Shown in pieces: positions 19,916-30,768 of a stretch of DNA of 64,000 nt. The number at the start of each line of letters is the position of its first letter. Position 1 is the stretch's first letter. The DNA is from Limnomonas spitsbergensis (Eukaryota; Chlorophyta; Chlorophyceae; Chlamydomonadales). A program made the translations under genes and the position numbers. Under the pieces are notes generated by a model. That model saw only the letters and a program-made list of their open reading frames with translations, was not told the DNA's origin and did no database searches. The stretch covers positions 744,001 through 808,000 of the forward strand of contig JAYJMM010000027.1 of the NCBI GenBank assembly GCA_037349105.1, written 5' to 3'.

Positions 19916-22373
19916 CTTGGTTTCACTGCCTGATTGATCCTGAATTGCCATCCCTGGCAATTTTTGACGGACTTGTCACGCCTGGCCTGCGTCCCTGCGA
20001 CTGCGAAATCGCTACATGTTGGCCCAACCTCCGTGTAGTAGTGTCATACGCGCGCTGTCAGCCAGTCATGTTGTATTGCTGTCGCTTGTGTACATTGCCT
20101 GAGTATCGCCTGTGTATCTCGCTTGACATCCCGTCTCGCTTGTGCCCTCGCGTGTACCTCTCGCGTGTGCCCTCGCTTCAGCCAGATTTGGTCAGCACTT
20201 CCGGTGGGCAGCAGTCAGCCTGAACTTCAGCGTGAACTTCAGCTGTCAGTTAAATGACCAGTCATCGCCATATGCATATAACCTGTGTATCTCGCGTGAC
20301 ACCCAGTCTCGCCTGTGCCCTCGTTGTATCTCTCGCTTGTGCCCTCGCTTCAGCCAGATTTGGTCAGCACTTCCGGTGGGCAGCAGTCAGCCTGAACTTC
20401 AGCGTGAACTTCAGCTGTCAGTTAAATGACCAGTCATCGCCACAGCCGGCCTCAGCAAGGTCGTTCTGGGCAGGCTAGGTTAATCTCGTCAAGCCCGTGC
20501 CTAGCGATTTGTGGATCGCTCGAGCTGCTATCAGACGCCAGCTGAATTTGCAGATGTCTTATTTCATAACGGCGAGGCTAGAAGATGACGGGACTATGGA
20601 TCCCAGATTCAGCACGTCCGGTTCTTAATTTCCCAGATTTTTTTCCCCGGCCAAAACGTCTCGTTCTACTGTGTGTCCCTTGTGACCGTCCTCTACCGTC
20701 CAACTCAAAGGCTGACAGGCAACGCAATTCCCATCTGATAGCCTGGCATACACCTAAAGAGTTGTATTGCCTAGGCCGGATGCATCACTTTCATGGTGGG
20801 GCAACTCACGGAAACCTGTCATGCGCAATTATTAGATGTGCCCCGGAGTGCACACATTTGTTTTGAGGGAGGAAGAGGAGAGATGGGTCAGCACTCAGCA
20901 GACGGGCATGAGAGGAGTTAATGCAGTGCGTCAAGCTAGGACCCCTGAGGGGCCGGTGAAGAGTAATTGCCGTGCATCCACTTGGGACCATTGACCACGA
21001 TAGGCAGATAAGCCTCAACTCCTTCGGGTAATGTCAAGACTGTGCTAAGTTTCGAGACGTAGATTCTTACATGTCAAAACAGAGGTTTCTTTGCACGGAG
21101 ATGATGAGGTGTTCCTAGAATCAACCCGATATCTATACACCGCCCACGGGATCCTTTGCGTGATTCGTCTTGGGTATTCCATTTTCAACGGCCCGTTGTG
21201 ACATGCCAATGGATAAAGGATTTTCCTCCTCTAGGTTGCGGATCATGCGTTAAGCCATCCGGACTTTTTCGGCGACATCTAGAACACGGCTTTGACCAAA
21301 CGGCAGTTTGTCTTCGCGTGTGTGTCACCATGCCATCTGATCCGGAGCTCTCATGCACTCTCACCGTAACTGGCCGAGATGAGCTCACGGATAGATGAGG
21401 ATGTTCAGCTCACATCAGGAATGCACAATCATGGTTCCTGGTTGTATGTGCCGCATAGGATCTGCAGATCTTGCATATGCGCTACCGGCTGATTCATGGC
21501 TTATGATGTTCCCACTTCCGGTTGCGGAGCGCGACAAGCGAGCGATTGCCTCACGCGTATTTTAGCGGCCTTAGCTTCATCATCTGGTGGATGAGTTTTG
21601 CAAAGCAGATCAGTCCATCAGGCCAGGTTGAGACAGAGTAGCCAAGCCATAGCTTGGGTTTACACCCTCGCTCCAGGCAGGAGAGTCATTATCCCTGGCC
21701 TGCCCCATCTGGTGAGATGGGGGGTGATATCGTGTACTATGTTGCACTTTATCCATTCATGGGTTGAGCATTGATTGTGTTCTACACATTTGCTTGTAAA
21801 GATATTGAGGATGCCTTCATGCATCGCTTCAACATCTATCCCATGGCCACGCTAGCTAGGTTTTTGTAGTTCCTCCGGAGTCGCTCTCTAGGATTTATGC
21901 ATAGCCTCCACCACCAGTTACATCAGGATTTTAGAGGAGCGGGAGCCTGCCGTCAGTCCCAGGGGAAAGGAAATACAGTCCCGGGGGAAAGGAAATTACG
22001 GTTTATGTTCAAGAAGACGAAGAAGACGAACAAGACGAAGATGGAAATGCAGATGCGTGATGAGGAGCTATTAAATGGTTAAAATGCTTACTATGGCGGC
22101 GTGATGGAAAGTAGCATACCTATTGTTGTTAGGCTCAGATGTATGTGCTCGATATGTTGACGTCCTTCTGTAGTTCCCATGACATCATATGTTACAAGAA
22201 ATAATGTTCTGACTTTTGAGAAAATAAATTAGTTGGCAGTTAGATGATTGTTTATGACCGAATACGTTGGACGCCCGCTGATTGATCATCGTATGGTTTT
22301 CTAGTTATTCTGCCAGAAGCATGTTAATTTTGGATGGCTCCGAGGGCGTAGCCTGTTTGAAAAGGGGGGAGAA
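19916..22373 (+). other. Interior of the non-autonomous LTR element
   Basis: No retroviral-type domain. A 104-bp unit is duplicated at 20167-20270 and 20339-20442 (both contain GCCAGATTTGGTCAGCACTT). The longest non-repeat frame is 80 codons at 21156-21398. A short acidic frame ends near 22057 (QEDEEDEQDEDG). Nothing here can be assigned a function. Confidence 0.5.
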
Positions 22374-22847
22374 TGTAACAGAGCTGGCACCTAGCAAGTG
22401 CCATGCTAATGCTTGTCAGAGATGGTAGCTAGGAAGCTATGCTTTTAGTCATGCTAGTTCGCATATTACTCTGTGCGGATTGAAGCTCGTTTCCGTTTGT
22501 GTTTGTTCTTAGTAACTTCCTTCCGAAGTTCAGTGATTACTTAAGTCGCCATGACTAGTGACACGTTAGCCATGACACTATGACTGTGCTCATGACTCTG
22601 CTATGCGTGGTAGTAATTCTGATTTGTCATAGACTAGGGCATGCCTTGTCTGCCTTGTCTTCTTATACTGAGACTCTGTTGATTCGTGATCTCATTGTAC
22701 GCCGACTCTGTTGCCTTACCGATTGCATCAAGATGTAACCAGCGATTCTCCACCGTGTTCCCGACTCCCCGGTCTCCGCTTCCTCTCTCAGCATTGACAG
22801 ATAAGAGATACAAGTAGGGGCATTATTGTCTACACTGCCATGCTTCA
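22374..22847 (+). repeat. 3' LTR of the non-autonomous element
   Basis: 474 bp, preceded by the polypurine tract at 22359-22373 and followed by the GCCAT target duplication. Confidence 0.88.
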
Positions 22848-22926
22848 GCCATGGTCACCTAAAGCCTAGTCGATGACGCAACCTCTAACTGTGAGCTTTT
22901 GCGTCCTATTCCATTCGACTTCCTCT

Positions 22927-23166
22927 CATCCTTGACCCCGTCCTTGCTGTCGTTGGCGTGATTAAGCTACATCACCCTCAGACTGACAGCGTCTCCCTCG
23001 TCTCAGCCACCGAATTTCACTTGATGATCAGGTGCGTATGCGGTACAGATATCTTGCACTGGTTAGGATATATCTGCCCCTGATATGGCTGTGCGATCGG
23101 AAGTTTGATTTCATTTCAAGATATGCCAGATCCCCTATGCAAGAACACGTTTCTTGAAGCAAGGAA
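22927..23166 (+). repeat. Dispersed 240-bp repeat Y, arm copy
   Basis: Shares long blocks (CTTGATGATCAGGTGCGTATGC, given here only in part, and TGCGATCGGAAGTTTGATTT) with 25252-25491 in the spacer at roughly 85-90 percent identity. The rest of 22853-23286 holds no gene. The mirror copy is about 40280-40519. Confidence 0.75.
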
Positions 23167-23286
23167 TACATATCATAAGTGAGCTCCTTTGTCGCAAGTC
23201 CCGTGTGAAGGGTATACCGTTAGGATAGGTGCTTCCACTTGTTTGTGTGCCGAGTGGCGCGTTTAACTTTGTGATGTGAGACTAAG

Positions 23287-23540
23287 CTTATGACACTTCA
23301 CCTCGGGGCTTTCCACTTCACCCCAAGGCTTTCCACTTCACCCAGGGCTTTTCACCTCACTCCGGAGCTTTCCACTTTACCCCGGGGCTTCCCACTTCAC
23401 CCCAGGGCTTTCCACTTCACCCGGGGCTTTCCATTTCACCCCAGGGCTTTTCCCTTCACCCCTGATCTATCCACTTCACCCCGGGGCTTTTCACTTCACC
23501 CCAGGGCTTTCCACTTCACCCCAGGGCTTTCCACTTTCCC
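23287..23540 (+). repeat. 20-bp tandem array (CTTCACCCCGGGGCTTTCCA)
   Basis: About 13 imperfect units. The mirror copy is 39906-40159. The following 23560-24093 has scattered CGAAAGGCTACCGAAA-type motifs but no gene. Confidence 0.85.
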
Positions 23541-24093
23541 CGAAGGGCATAAGGAAAATTGAAGTCTTTGGATATAGAAAATCTCACACTTAGGAAAATC
23601 GGTACAACATCGCTAACACTGTGCAAAACCTCGTGTAAGGCTACCGAAACAATCGACAGCGACAGCGAAAAATTAGCGAAAGACTCAAGAAAGGCTACCG
23701 AAAGGCCACCTACAAACATCGTTGGCACTTTGCGAAAGACTGACGAAAGGCTACGGAAAAAATTGGCTTCGACAGCGAAAAATAAGCGCTAGCTACGGAA
23801 AATAGGATTTTAAACTGATATTCGGGGGACAGTCGTCGTAATTCACACAGCCCAGTATTACTCCTAACCACGCTTCGGGACAACGTCGCGAAAGCTTTGT
23901 GAACGACTGTCGAAAGCCTACCGAAAACATTGCCAGCGACCCTGCGAAAAATAAGCGGAACTTGTATGCGATGGCCGCGGAAAGCATGAGCATTTGAACA
24001 GATTTTCGGGCAGAAAGTCGGAATTCACACGTTTTCATACTCTTCACACGGTGAATACATTACGCAGTGCGTGCATGATCCATTGCATCAATT

Positions 24094-25099
24094 TTTATTT
24101 CAATTGGAAACGATTTATTTTTAGGGATCTCCTTTATGGGAGACTGTAAAAAAAGTGTGCCTAAAAAAAAAGTGACTGAACAAACGAAAACACGCGCGAC
24201 AGAACCTGCTATTCCGGCCTGGACGGCTCACGACGCTCAGCAGGCGCCGGGCAGGCGATCAAAAGATGCGCATTGACAATGTAATTATAATGCACTCAAC
24301 GTCGGGTGTAGGCGATATGTATTCGAACAGTTATTGCAGTCGCTGCGAATTGGGGGCCGATGACATCTCTCGCCGGCCAACCACCCATGCTACATACCGA
24401 AACGAGTGGCGACGCTCGGCATGCACGGCCTGGGTTGCAACGCAGTCTTCCGCCGCAAGCGCGGCCTCGATTAAAAGCAGCGCATTAGCAATGTGTTATA
24501 TTGTGCTCAACGTCGGGTGTAGGCGATATGTATTCGAAAATAAATTGCACATTATGCGTTGCGCGGCGATGACGTCGCTCACGGGCCACCCAACCAAAGT
24601 AACTGCCCATGAGGAATGCCGTACACGTGTCAGTCGCTTATCGCCTAGCACAGACGAAACGTCGAGCGAAGGTCGCGGGTTCGATACCTGGTTGCAGAAA
24701 GAATTATTGCAAACCGTGCGTGCACTGACACGTCGATGGTTGTTCAACCCTTCAAAAGTGCGAAGGGTTCAAGAAAAAGAAAAGACACAAAAAGAAACCC
24801 GGGGTAGGTGGCAAAGATCCCCACCCTTTTTCTCTCAATCAGACACATACATACATACCGTAGGCACGGACGTGTTTCGTTGTTTTCGAATTTCGTTGTT
24901 GCATAAAAAGTCGCTGTTTTAGCCTTTTTTTTATTCGTTGCCCCTTCACATGAAAATTTCCAGTCAAAGAAATTTTCACAGTTGATTTCGTTGTTCCTTG
25001 ACAAACGATCAGATCAACGAAATACGTCCTTGACTACGGTACCTACACATTTACCCCCTAAAACCCCTTACGTTCCGTTTCACTTTACTCACACGGAAA
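24094..25099. other. Start of single-copy spacer, diverged direct repeat
   Basis: No supported gene. Two copies of a unit containing CTCAACGTCGGGTGTAGGCG and ATATGTATTCGAA lie at about 24262-24400 and 24474-24610. The copies differ by about a quarter of positions outside the core. Confidence 0.55.
24678..24688 (+). promoter_or_regulatory. Pol III B-box-like sequence
   Basis: GGTTCGATACC matches the B-box consensus GGTTCGANNCC and has a partly paired T-arm-like surround (GCGGG against CCTGG). No convincing cloverleaf or A box was found upstream. It could be a tRNA-derived SINE head or chance. Confidence 0.2.
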
Positions 25100-25613
25100 T
25101 TGCCCAGCATGTATCTTCCCTCATCTCAGCTGGACAGCTGCATGGATTCAATTTAATTACTCAGTAGCTGTCGCTCTAGGCCTGGCGTTAATAAACAGCC
25201 CAGACATGGCATCCAACGACCCAATGATCTCAGGAACATTTGAAGAACTCCCATCCTTGACCCCGTCCTTACTGCCGTTGGCGTGATCGAGCTACAACAC
25301 CCTCAGACCGTCAGTGTTTCTCACGTCTCAGCCACTGAATTCCACTTGATGATCAGGTGCGTATGCAGTGCATATATCTCGCACTCGTTACGACCCTTCT
25401 GCCCTTGATTTGGCTGTGCGATCGGAAGTTTGATTTCATTTCAAGATTCGCCAGATCCCCTATGCAAGAACATGTTTCTTGAAACAAGGAAAATGTCGTT
25501 GCCCAACAAGTCTCTTCCCTCATCTCAGCTGCATGGATTCAATTGAAATGCTGAGTAGCTGTCGCCCTAGACATGGCGTTAAACAGCCCAGGCAGGGCAT
25601 CTAATGACCCAAA
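25100..25613 (+). repeat. Spacer repeat cluster X-Y-X
   Basis: An about 110-bp unit X (CTCATCTCAGCTG, GCATGGATTCAATT, GTAGCTGTCGC, AACAGCCCAG) occurs at about 25110-25230 and 25508-25613. It flanks the spacer copy of repeat Y (25252-25491). Not coding as far as can be seen. Confidence 0.65.
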
Positions 25614-25699
25614 TGCTCGCATAAACTGTCGCCCTGGCATAAAAAGGTAGGTCGGTTTCGAATGTTATGAACTTTTAACATTGACGTTCTAGAGGTTTT

Positions 25700-26312
25700 A
25701 TGGTTTGCAGCTTTGCTGCCGCCTCAGGTTGGCGTTAAAAGGACCATGGTCTGGCTTCATGTGCTCCGGCAGCATGAGGACCTTCGACCTAAATTTATCT
25801 TCTTGTTTGCAGCTTTGTTGCCGCCTCTGGCTGGCGTTAACAGGACCCTGGTCTGGCTTCATGTGCCCCGGCAGCATAAGGACCTTCGACCTAAATTGAT
25901 CTTCTTGTTTGCAGCTTTGTTGCCGCCTCAGGCTGGCGTCAACAGGACCCTGGTTTGGCTTCATGTGCCCCGGCAGCATAAGGACCTTCGACCTACATTG
26001 ACTTTCTTGTTTGCAGCTTTGCTGCCGCCTTGGGCAGGCGTTAAAATGACCCTGGTCTGGCTTCATGTGCCCCGGCAGCATGAGTACCTTCGCCCTAAAT
26101 TAATTTCCTTGTTTGCAGCTTAGCTGCCGCCTCGGGCTGGCGTCAAAAGGATCCTGGTCTGGCTGCATGTGCCCCGGCAGCATGAGGACCTTCGACCTAA
26201 ATTGATCTTCTTGTTTGCAGCTTTGCTGCCGCCTTGGGCAGGCGTTAAAAGGACCCTGGCCTGCCCTTCATATGCTCCGGCAGCATAAGGACCTTCGACC
26301 TAAATTGATTTT
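25700..26312 (+). repeat. 102-bp tandem array, six units, open on both strands
   Basis: The period is exactly 102 bp where measured (unit starts at 25802, 25904, 26006), i.e. 34 codons. Plus frame 25713-26123 repeats FLFAALLPP, then AGVNRTLVWLHVPRQH, then DLRPKL. Minus frame 25698-26081 repeats MLPGHMKPDQGP, then RRQQSCKQED. The plus frame ends where one unit has TAG in place of TTG (26119-26124 area). Each unit contains TTGTTTGCAG, a splice-acceptor-like string. Protein status undecided. Confidence 0.8.
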
Positions 26313-26423
26313 TCAACATCGAAAAGTTCACCAAAACTGAGTGGAAATTCACTTTGTACCGTATGTCCCAGATTACCACTTTATAATCAAAGTCGATTAC
26401 ATTGCTAGTAACTTGAAATTAAG

Positions 26424-26570
26424 TGTAGGGTTATGGACTGCCCGAATCGGTGAGCGGTTTATAATGCTGAGGTCAAGGTAAGGGCTGGGGATAATCACCG
26501 AGGCCCCAGCCTTGACCTTGACCTCAGCATGATAAACCGCTAACCGATTCGGGCAGTCCATTACCCTACA
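26424..26570. repeat. 147-nt near-perfect hairpin (foldback)
   Basis: Arms 26424-26489 and 26505-26570 (66 bp each) pair with about 5 mismatches around a 15-nt loop. The ends are TGTAGGGT and ACCCTACA. It resembles a pre-miRNA-like or foldback/MITE structure. No obvious target duplication beside it. Confidence 0.85.
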
Positions 26571-26659
26571 CATAAAAACGAAAAGCTGCAGGTTCAAAAG
26601 AAGAAAACCAACCATAAAATCCAATAGTTTGGGGTACGCCAGGGTTTTCAGTCAAATTA

Positions 26660-26850
26660 GGGAGCATACGCCAATGAGGGGATGTAGGGGGTGTCTGCCG
26701 ATGAGGGGATGGAGGAGGCATCCACCGATGAGGGAGGGAGGGGCAGGAGGGGGCTTCCACCGATGAGGGGCAAGAGGGGGCGTCCACCGATGAGGGGGGG
26801 GGGGGAGGGGGAGGAGGGGGCATCCACCGATGAGGAGGAGGGAGAGCATG
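26660..26850 (+). repeat. G-rich array with CATCCACCGATGAGG
   Basis: Five or so units of 30-45 bp with the core CCACCGATGAGGGG and variable G-runs. Purine-rich on the plus strand. ORFs on both strands are repeat products. Confidence 0.75.
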
Positions 26851-27907
26851 CGATGGTAGTGGCTGCAAGAAAGAGCGGCCGCGCTGTTTTTGTGCCCGTG
26901 CATCGAAGGGCAATGGGCCACTAAACAGTAAAGCATGATAGCATGTCTGACTGTTGGTGCTGATCCTATTTAATTTCCAACTTCGGTTTTACACATTTGC
27001 ATTCTGACGGGCAGAGAATATGTTTGTTGCACCTTTGGCCCCATGTGGCCCTTTGTTCCTGTAGGTATTTACCGTAGTTGTGACTCCATGATGTATATTT
27101 GCTGGATAGTGACTGCGTTTACTTAAGAAGCTGGAGAGCATACAGAGCTGCATGCCCTTTTAGGGACTTTTAAGGAGGAAAACAATTTAAGCCCATACAT
27201 GTTTGTTTTTGACCAAACATGTAAAAACCAATAGTTTCAGGTACAAAAAAAGAAAACCAAGCGTAAAAACCCAACCGCTTTGAAAAGCAATTTCCTGGTA
27301 AAAAACAACTCCAAAACTACGGTATTGTGTCTTTTCTGAAAATGAATGTCCCATGTCACACATTTCGGTGTTCAATGGGCAACATGCCAAATGGCAGGCC
27401 GCAATGCTGTCACTAAGTTCACTGGCATGCAAATCAATATGATCATAGGTGTCGAATATCGAGTACGGCAACCTACTATGCAACCAGGGTTTGCAACCGA
27501 TCCAACCGACCCATCAATACCTCTGCTTTGTCTTGCCCTAGCAAGCTCAATTCTCAGGCGAAGCAAGGTATTCGAAATCTAGTTTCCACGCCACGAGACC
27601 ACTATACGCCGAATATTTAGGAACCGCTAGACGCAACCTGCGGATCCGCCAAGGCTACGGGAGTTGCGCCCGCTGATCTAACTCTCAGGCTCGCAAGTCC
27701 TCGACCGTATTCATGCTTGGAGGCGTTGGGATTGTGTCCTCACCCTGTTCATTATCTCAGGTGCGTGCGTCTGCCAGTAAATACATGCCGACCTTTATTG
27801 TTTCAAAACGCGGGATCACTTATTGAAGGGTTTGCTTTCATTATCTGTGCTTTTCCCGGGGCGAGTGAGCGACCTTGAATGAACGATCGCACTCTTTGGC
27901 TAGCTAT
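26851..27907. other. Spacer stretch, second small hairpin, no gene
   Basis: A perfect 10-bp stem (TACATGTTTG with CAAACATGTA, 27196-27223) precedes an about 55-bp tract at 27222-27277. That tract is similar to the tract at 26573-26628 just after the larger hairpin. A 78-codon plus-strand frame (27346-27582) is unremarkable. Confidence 0.5.
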
Positions 27908-30549
27908 CTAGCTGTTGAATGATCCCGATGTGAATCCGTCTGCCGTCCTCTCATCAGCCATATCCTGAAGATCTCTCATAGCGTTTGGGACAGGAATCAG
28001 CGTCAGTCTGCCCCCAGCCATGTTGATCGATTTCATCGACCTACACTGCCCGCCGCGGCCTGCTCCCTGCATGCCCATGTCCTGCCTTCTCTGCTCGCCC
28101 AGCTGATCTACAAAGTTTTTTGCTGCCTGCCGCGGGTTCACCCCCACAACGGCGTGGCACGCCCCATCCTCAAGCTCCCTCATGCGACAGCGTTCAGTTT
28201 CCTCGAACACGGTCCTCTCCTGATCGACCTTGGTCATCCACTCCTGTCGCAGTTGTTCCAACTCCTCCTCGAGGTCCCGCCCTGGACTCCCTGGTCCAAG
28301 CCTGTGTCGTCTGGCAACTCCAACCTGACTGCATCCCGAGCCCCTGCCTTGGTGATGCCGACCCGCTCCGGGGACGGAGCTCCGCTAGCGTACCACTCCT
28401 CCTCTGACTCCGAATTCTCCACCAGTGGTGGCGGCCCCTCCGAAGGGTCTTCGCTCTTCCCTCCTAGCAGACTCGTGCCCTCATGGCTGGAGTGAAACCC
28501 CTCGCGGAACCCTGGGATCCCGCGGTCTAAGTCCCCTACAATTGGTCTGCTGGTACTGTCCGAGGGTGTCTGGGGCTCCGCCCGAACCCTGGGCTCAGTC
28601 TCTAGCGCTGACACCTCCATCTCTTCCATGGGTTCAAGCCATTCCCATGAGGACGCTGTTGCCCCGAGTATGGTGACAAATGCTGCATGGAACGGTTCCG
28701 GCAGCTCGAACGTTTCCTGGGACGGTTCGTCGCTGTCGGCAGTGGGGTCCCACCAGCGGGATCCATGTCTGCCCACTATCCATCGACCCAGCTCGGGTTG
28801 GGTCCTCAGTTCTTCCAGATCCTCCTCGTAGGTGTCTGATCCTGTCCCTCTGAACAAGGGATGCAGCGTGCGCACCCCTGCCGGGTGCGCCTGCCTCCAC
28901 AGCTCCACTGTCACGACGTCCGCCTGCCAATAAGGCGCAACGCTGCTGGTCCTGTTGTTATGCCATGCTCTCCTCTCCCAACACACACATTGGTGCACGC
29001 ATGCTTCCAACCGTTCTAATGCGAACGGTGAGCGCGCTAGCTCCTCTTCTCCTTCCCACATGGACCCATCTGCTGGTGACCGCTGGGTCCCATATGGCCA
29101 TGTGGGGCATTCCGCCATCTACACAGGTGCCCACTGATCATCTACTCCCCACACATGCCGCATGGCCGCTGACAGCTGTCCTGGTAGCAAGACCCTTTGC
29201 AGCGCCATCAAAACGACTGCCCACGTTGCTGGGTCTGCTCCTCTGGCATGCGTGTGTGCGTGGAACTCTGCCACCTCAACCGACGCGCACTGGGTAATTG
29301 CTACATTCCCTTCGCTCCTTGCGAACAGGAAGACCGGCTGGTCATCCCGAGATGCGTGCATGTGGATCCATGCCGATGAAACGGGAATTTCTCCCTCCTG
29401 CAGCTCCTCGTAGTAGTACGATACCAGCTGATGTACCGGAATGGCTGCACTGGCCTCACCAGGAGCCACTCCCCATGGAACAGCTTGGCCTGCGACCACC
29501 CTGGGAATGAGGATTGCTGCCTCGATTGTGGCCTCACATCGCCTGGGCCTGCCGTAGTGGCACAGCTCTGCACCGTCGTAGATTCCCTCTGCTGACCCAT
29601 CGCCCCTTCCGCGCCCTCCTGCGGCCATGGCCTGCACAGGTACGTAGAAGGCGCGGTCTCTCAGGTCGGGATGCTCCATCAACTGATGGACGCAGTCCAC
29701 CGCCCACGGCGTGCGCATGAACCCTGGCAGCGCGCCCTGCCACATTACCTCTGTGCGCGCGCTGTCAGGTACCTCTGGGTGCGCCCTGTCGGCTGCATAC
29801 ACTGCTGTGATACCTTCTTTGATCACCAGGCCCACCAGCTCACTGACGCAGTATGCGTAGATGGGGTGCTGTGACCACCCCCTCTGCATGTAATCTGCCA
29901 TCACCGTGTCGGGCCGGATGTACCCCTTGAGTGTTGCACTCAGCAGCACCGCCGTTACTGCGTCGCACGGGAAGATCAGCCTGGCCACCGCCTGCATGGC
30001 AGCCCGTATGTTCACGCATGTCTGCGCCCTGCCCGCCAGGAGCCTGTGGTTTTGCAACCTACACAGCCCGTCCATGTGATCTGCTGGCAGCGTGATCATG
30101 GCCTCCGTAGTGGACTCTGCTGGCATCTCTTCCCCCAGGCGGTACCATTGCACAAAGCACCTGCTCTCTGGCGGGCTATGCGGTCCTGGCCTGGGGCGAA
30201 TGTGCTCTCTGCTGCTAGACCTTTCGCGGCGGTCCTCACCAGCCTGGTCGAACTGGGAATCCTCGCTACACGCAGCGGACCTCCCGTCCCTGCCGCGGCT
30301 GCGCTGCGGGTCTCTGTCCGCCTCTTCCCACCCTCCAGGATTATACCTAGAGGTGGTACTATGATGGGTCCTGACGGGCCCCGCTGTATCCCCCTCTTGA
30401 CTCATTGCTGCGGCCCCCCTGACCCTTGGGCGGCGAACCCGCACGCTGAGCGGATCCAGGGTCTTGGCGGCTGCTCCCGCTGCCCCGCCTTCTGTGTCGT
30501 CTTTGCCCTCCGGGGTACCTGGACAGAACAAAGCAGACTGTCGCACCAT
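27908..30549 (-). pseudogene. Large unrecognised ORF starting in the A repeat, broken by one stop and one frameshift
   Basis: On the minus strand a 476-codon frame (30549-29119) ends in TAG and continues in the same frame for 294 more codons (29118-28234). A frame change near 28250 then leads to 28261-27908, giving an original product of roughly 870-890 residues. The start ATG lies in the last bases of the outer A copy. The N-terminal 120 residues are Arg/Ser-rich. Residues about 130-460 look globular, with GYIRPDTVMADYMQRGW, CVSELVGLVIKEGITAVYAA and VHQLVSYYYEELQEGEIP. The end has an acidic stretch and a likely coiled coil (EQLRQEWMTKVDQERTVF). No known domain recognised. Its position directly behind a terminal repeat suggests a first ORF of a retroelement, but a host origin cannot be excluded. 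Confidence 0.55.
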
Positions 30550-30768
30550 AAAGCAATAACTGTGCCAAAATGGTGGAAGCTGTTAGTACTGCCTTAGAGA
30601 GGCTCAAACTACTCACAACTATGGTTCAACACGTGTACACACATGCACCTTGTACTATACTGCGGAGGTACAAGGGCTGTAAAGGGGGACTAGGTACCGC
30701 GTACCGTATAAGAGGGAAGGTTGGCCTACCCGAGCGCCCCTAGTTGTGGTTGCCGCCCCTACTTTACT
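30539..30768 (-). repeat. Terminal repeat A, outer copy, spacer element
   Basis: 230 bp reading (minus) AGTAAAGTAGGGGCGGC to GGTGCGACA. Direct repeat of 31414-31642. It shares both ends with the A repeats of the Ty3 element at 5379-6505 but has a different middle. Confidence 0.75.

Larger units (their letters stand above)
19438..22847 (+). mobile_element. 3.41-kb non-autonomous LTR retrotransposon with intact ends
   Basis: Two direct LTRs of 478 and 474 bp both start TGTAACAGAG and end GCTTCA. The element is flanked by a perfect 5-bp target duplication GCCAT (19433-19437 and 22848-22852). A typical polypurine tract (AAAAGGGGGGAGAA) abuts the 3' LTR. No gag, protease, integrase or RT frame exists in the 2.46-kb interior, so it must have been mobilised in trans. 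The TGTAACA start and small size are in the style of Copia-group or LARD-type elements. Superfamily cannot be decided without coding sequence. The other arm carries the mirror copy at 40599-44008. Confidence 0.88.
5331..24093. repeat. Left arm of a giant inverted repeat
   Basis: Reading the plus strand from 5331 to 24093 reproduces the minus strand from 64000 back to 39352. The inner limit is exact: the match ends after CATTGCATCAATT at 24081-24093, paired with AATTGATGCAATG at 39352-39364. The outer limit is set only by the window edge. The arms are nearly identical but not perfect: scattered substitutions, changes in homopolymer length, a 7-bp indel near 17466, and one extra 56-57-bp array unit here. 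The left arm has a single copy of the segment that is duplicated in the right arm. Confidence 0.95.

Noticed and set aside
24600..24700. Complete tRNA gene around the B-box-like sequence
   Set aside because: No acceptor stem, D-arm or anticodon arm could be paired at the right distances.
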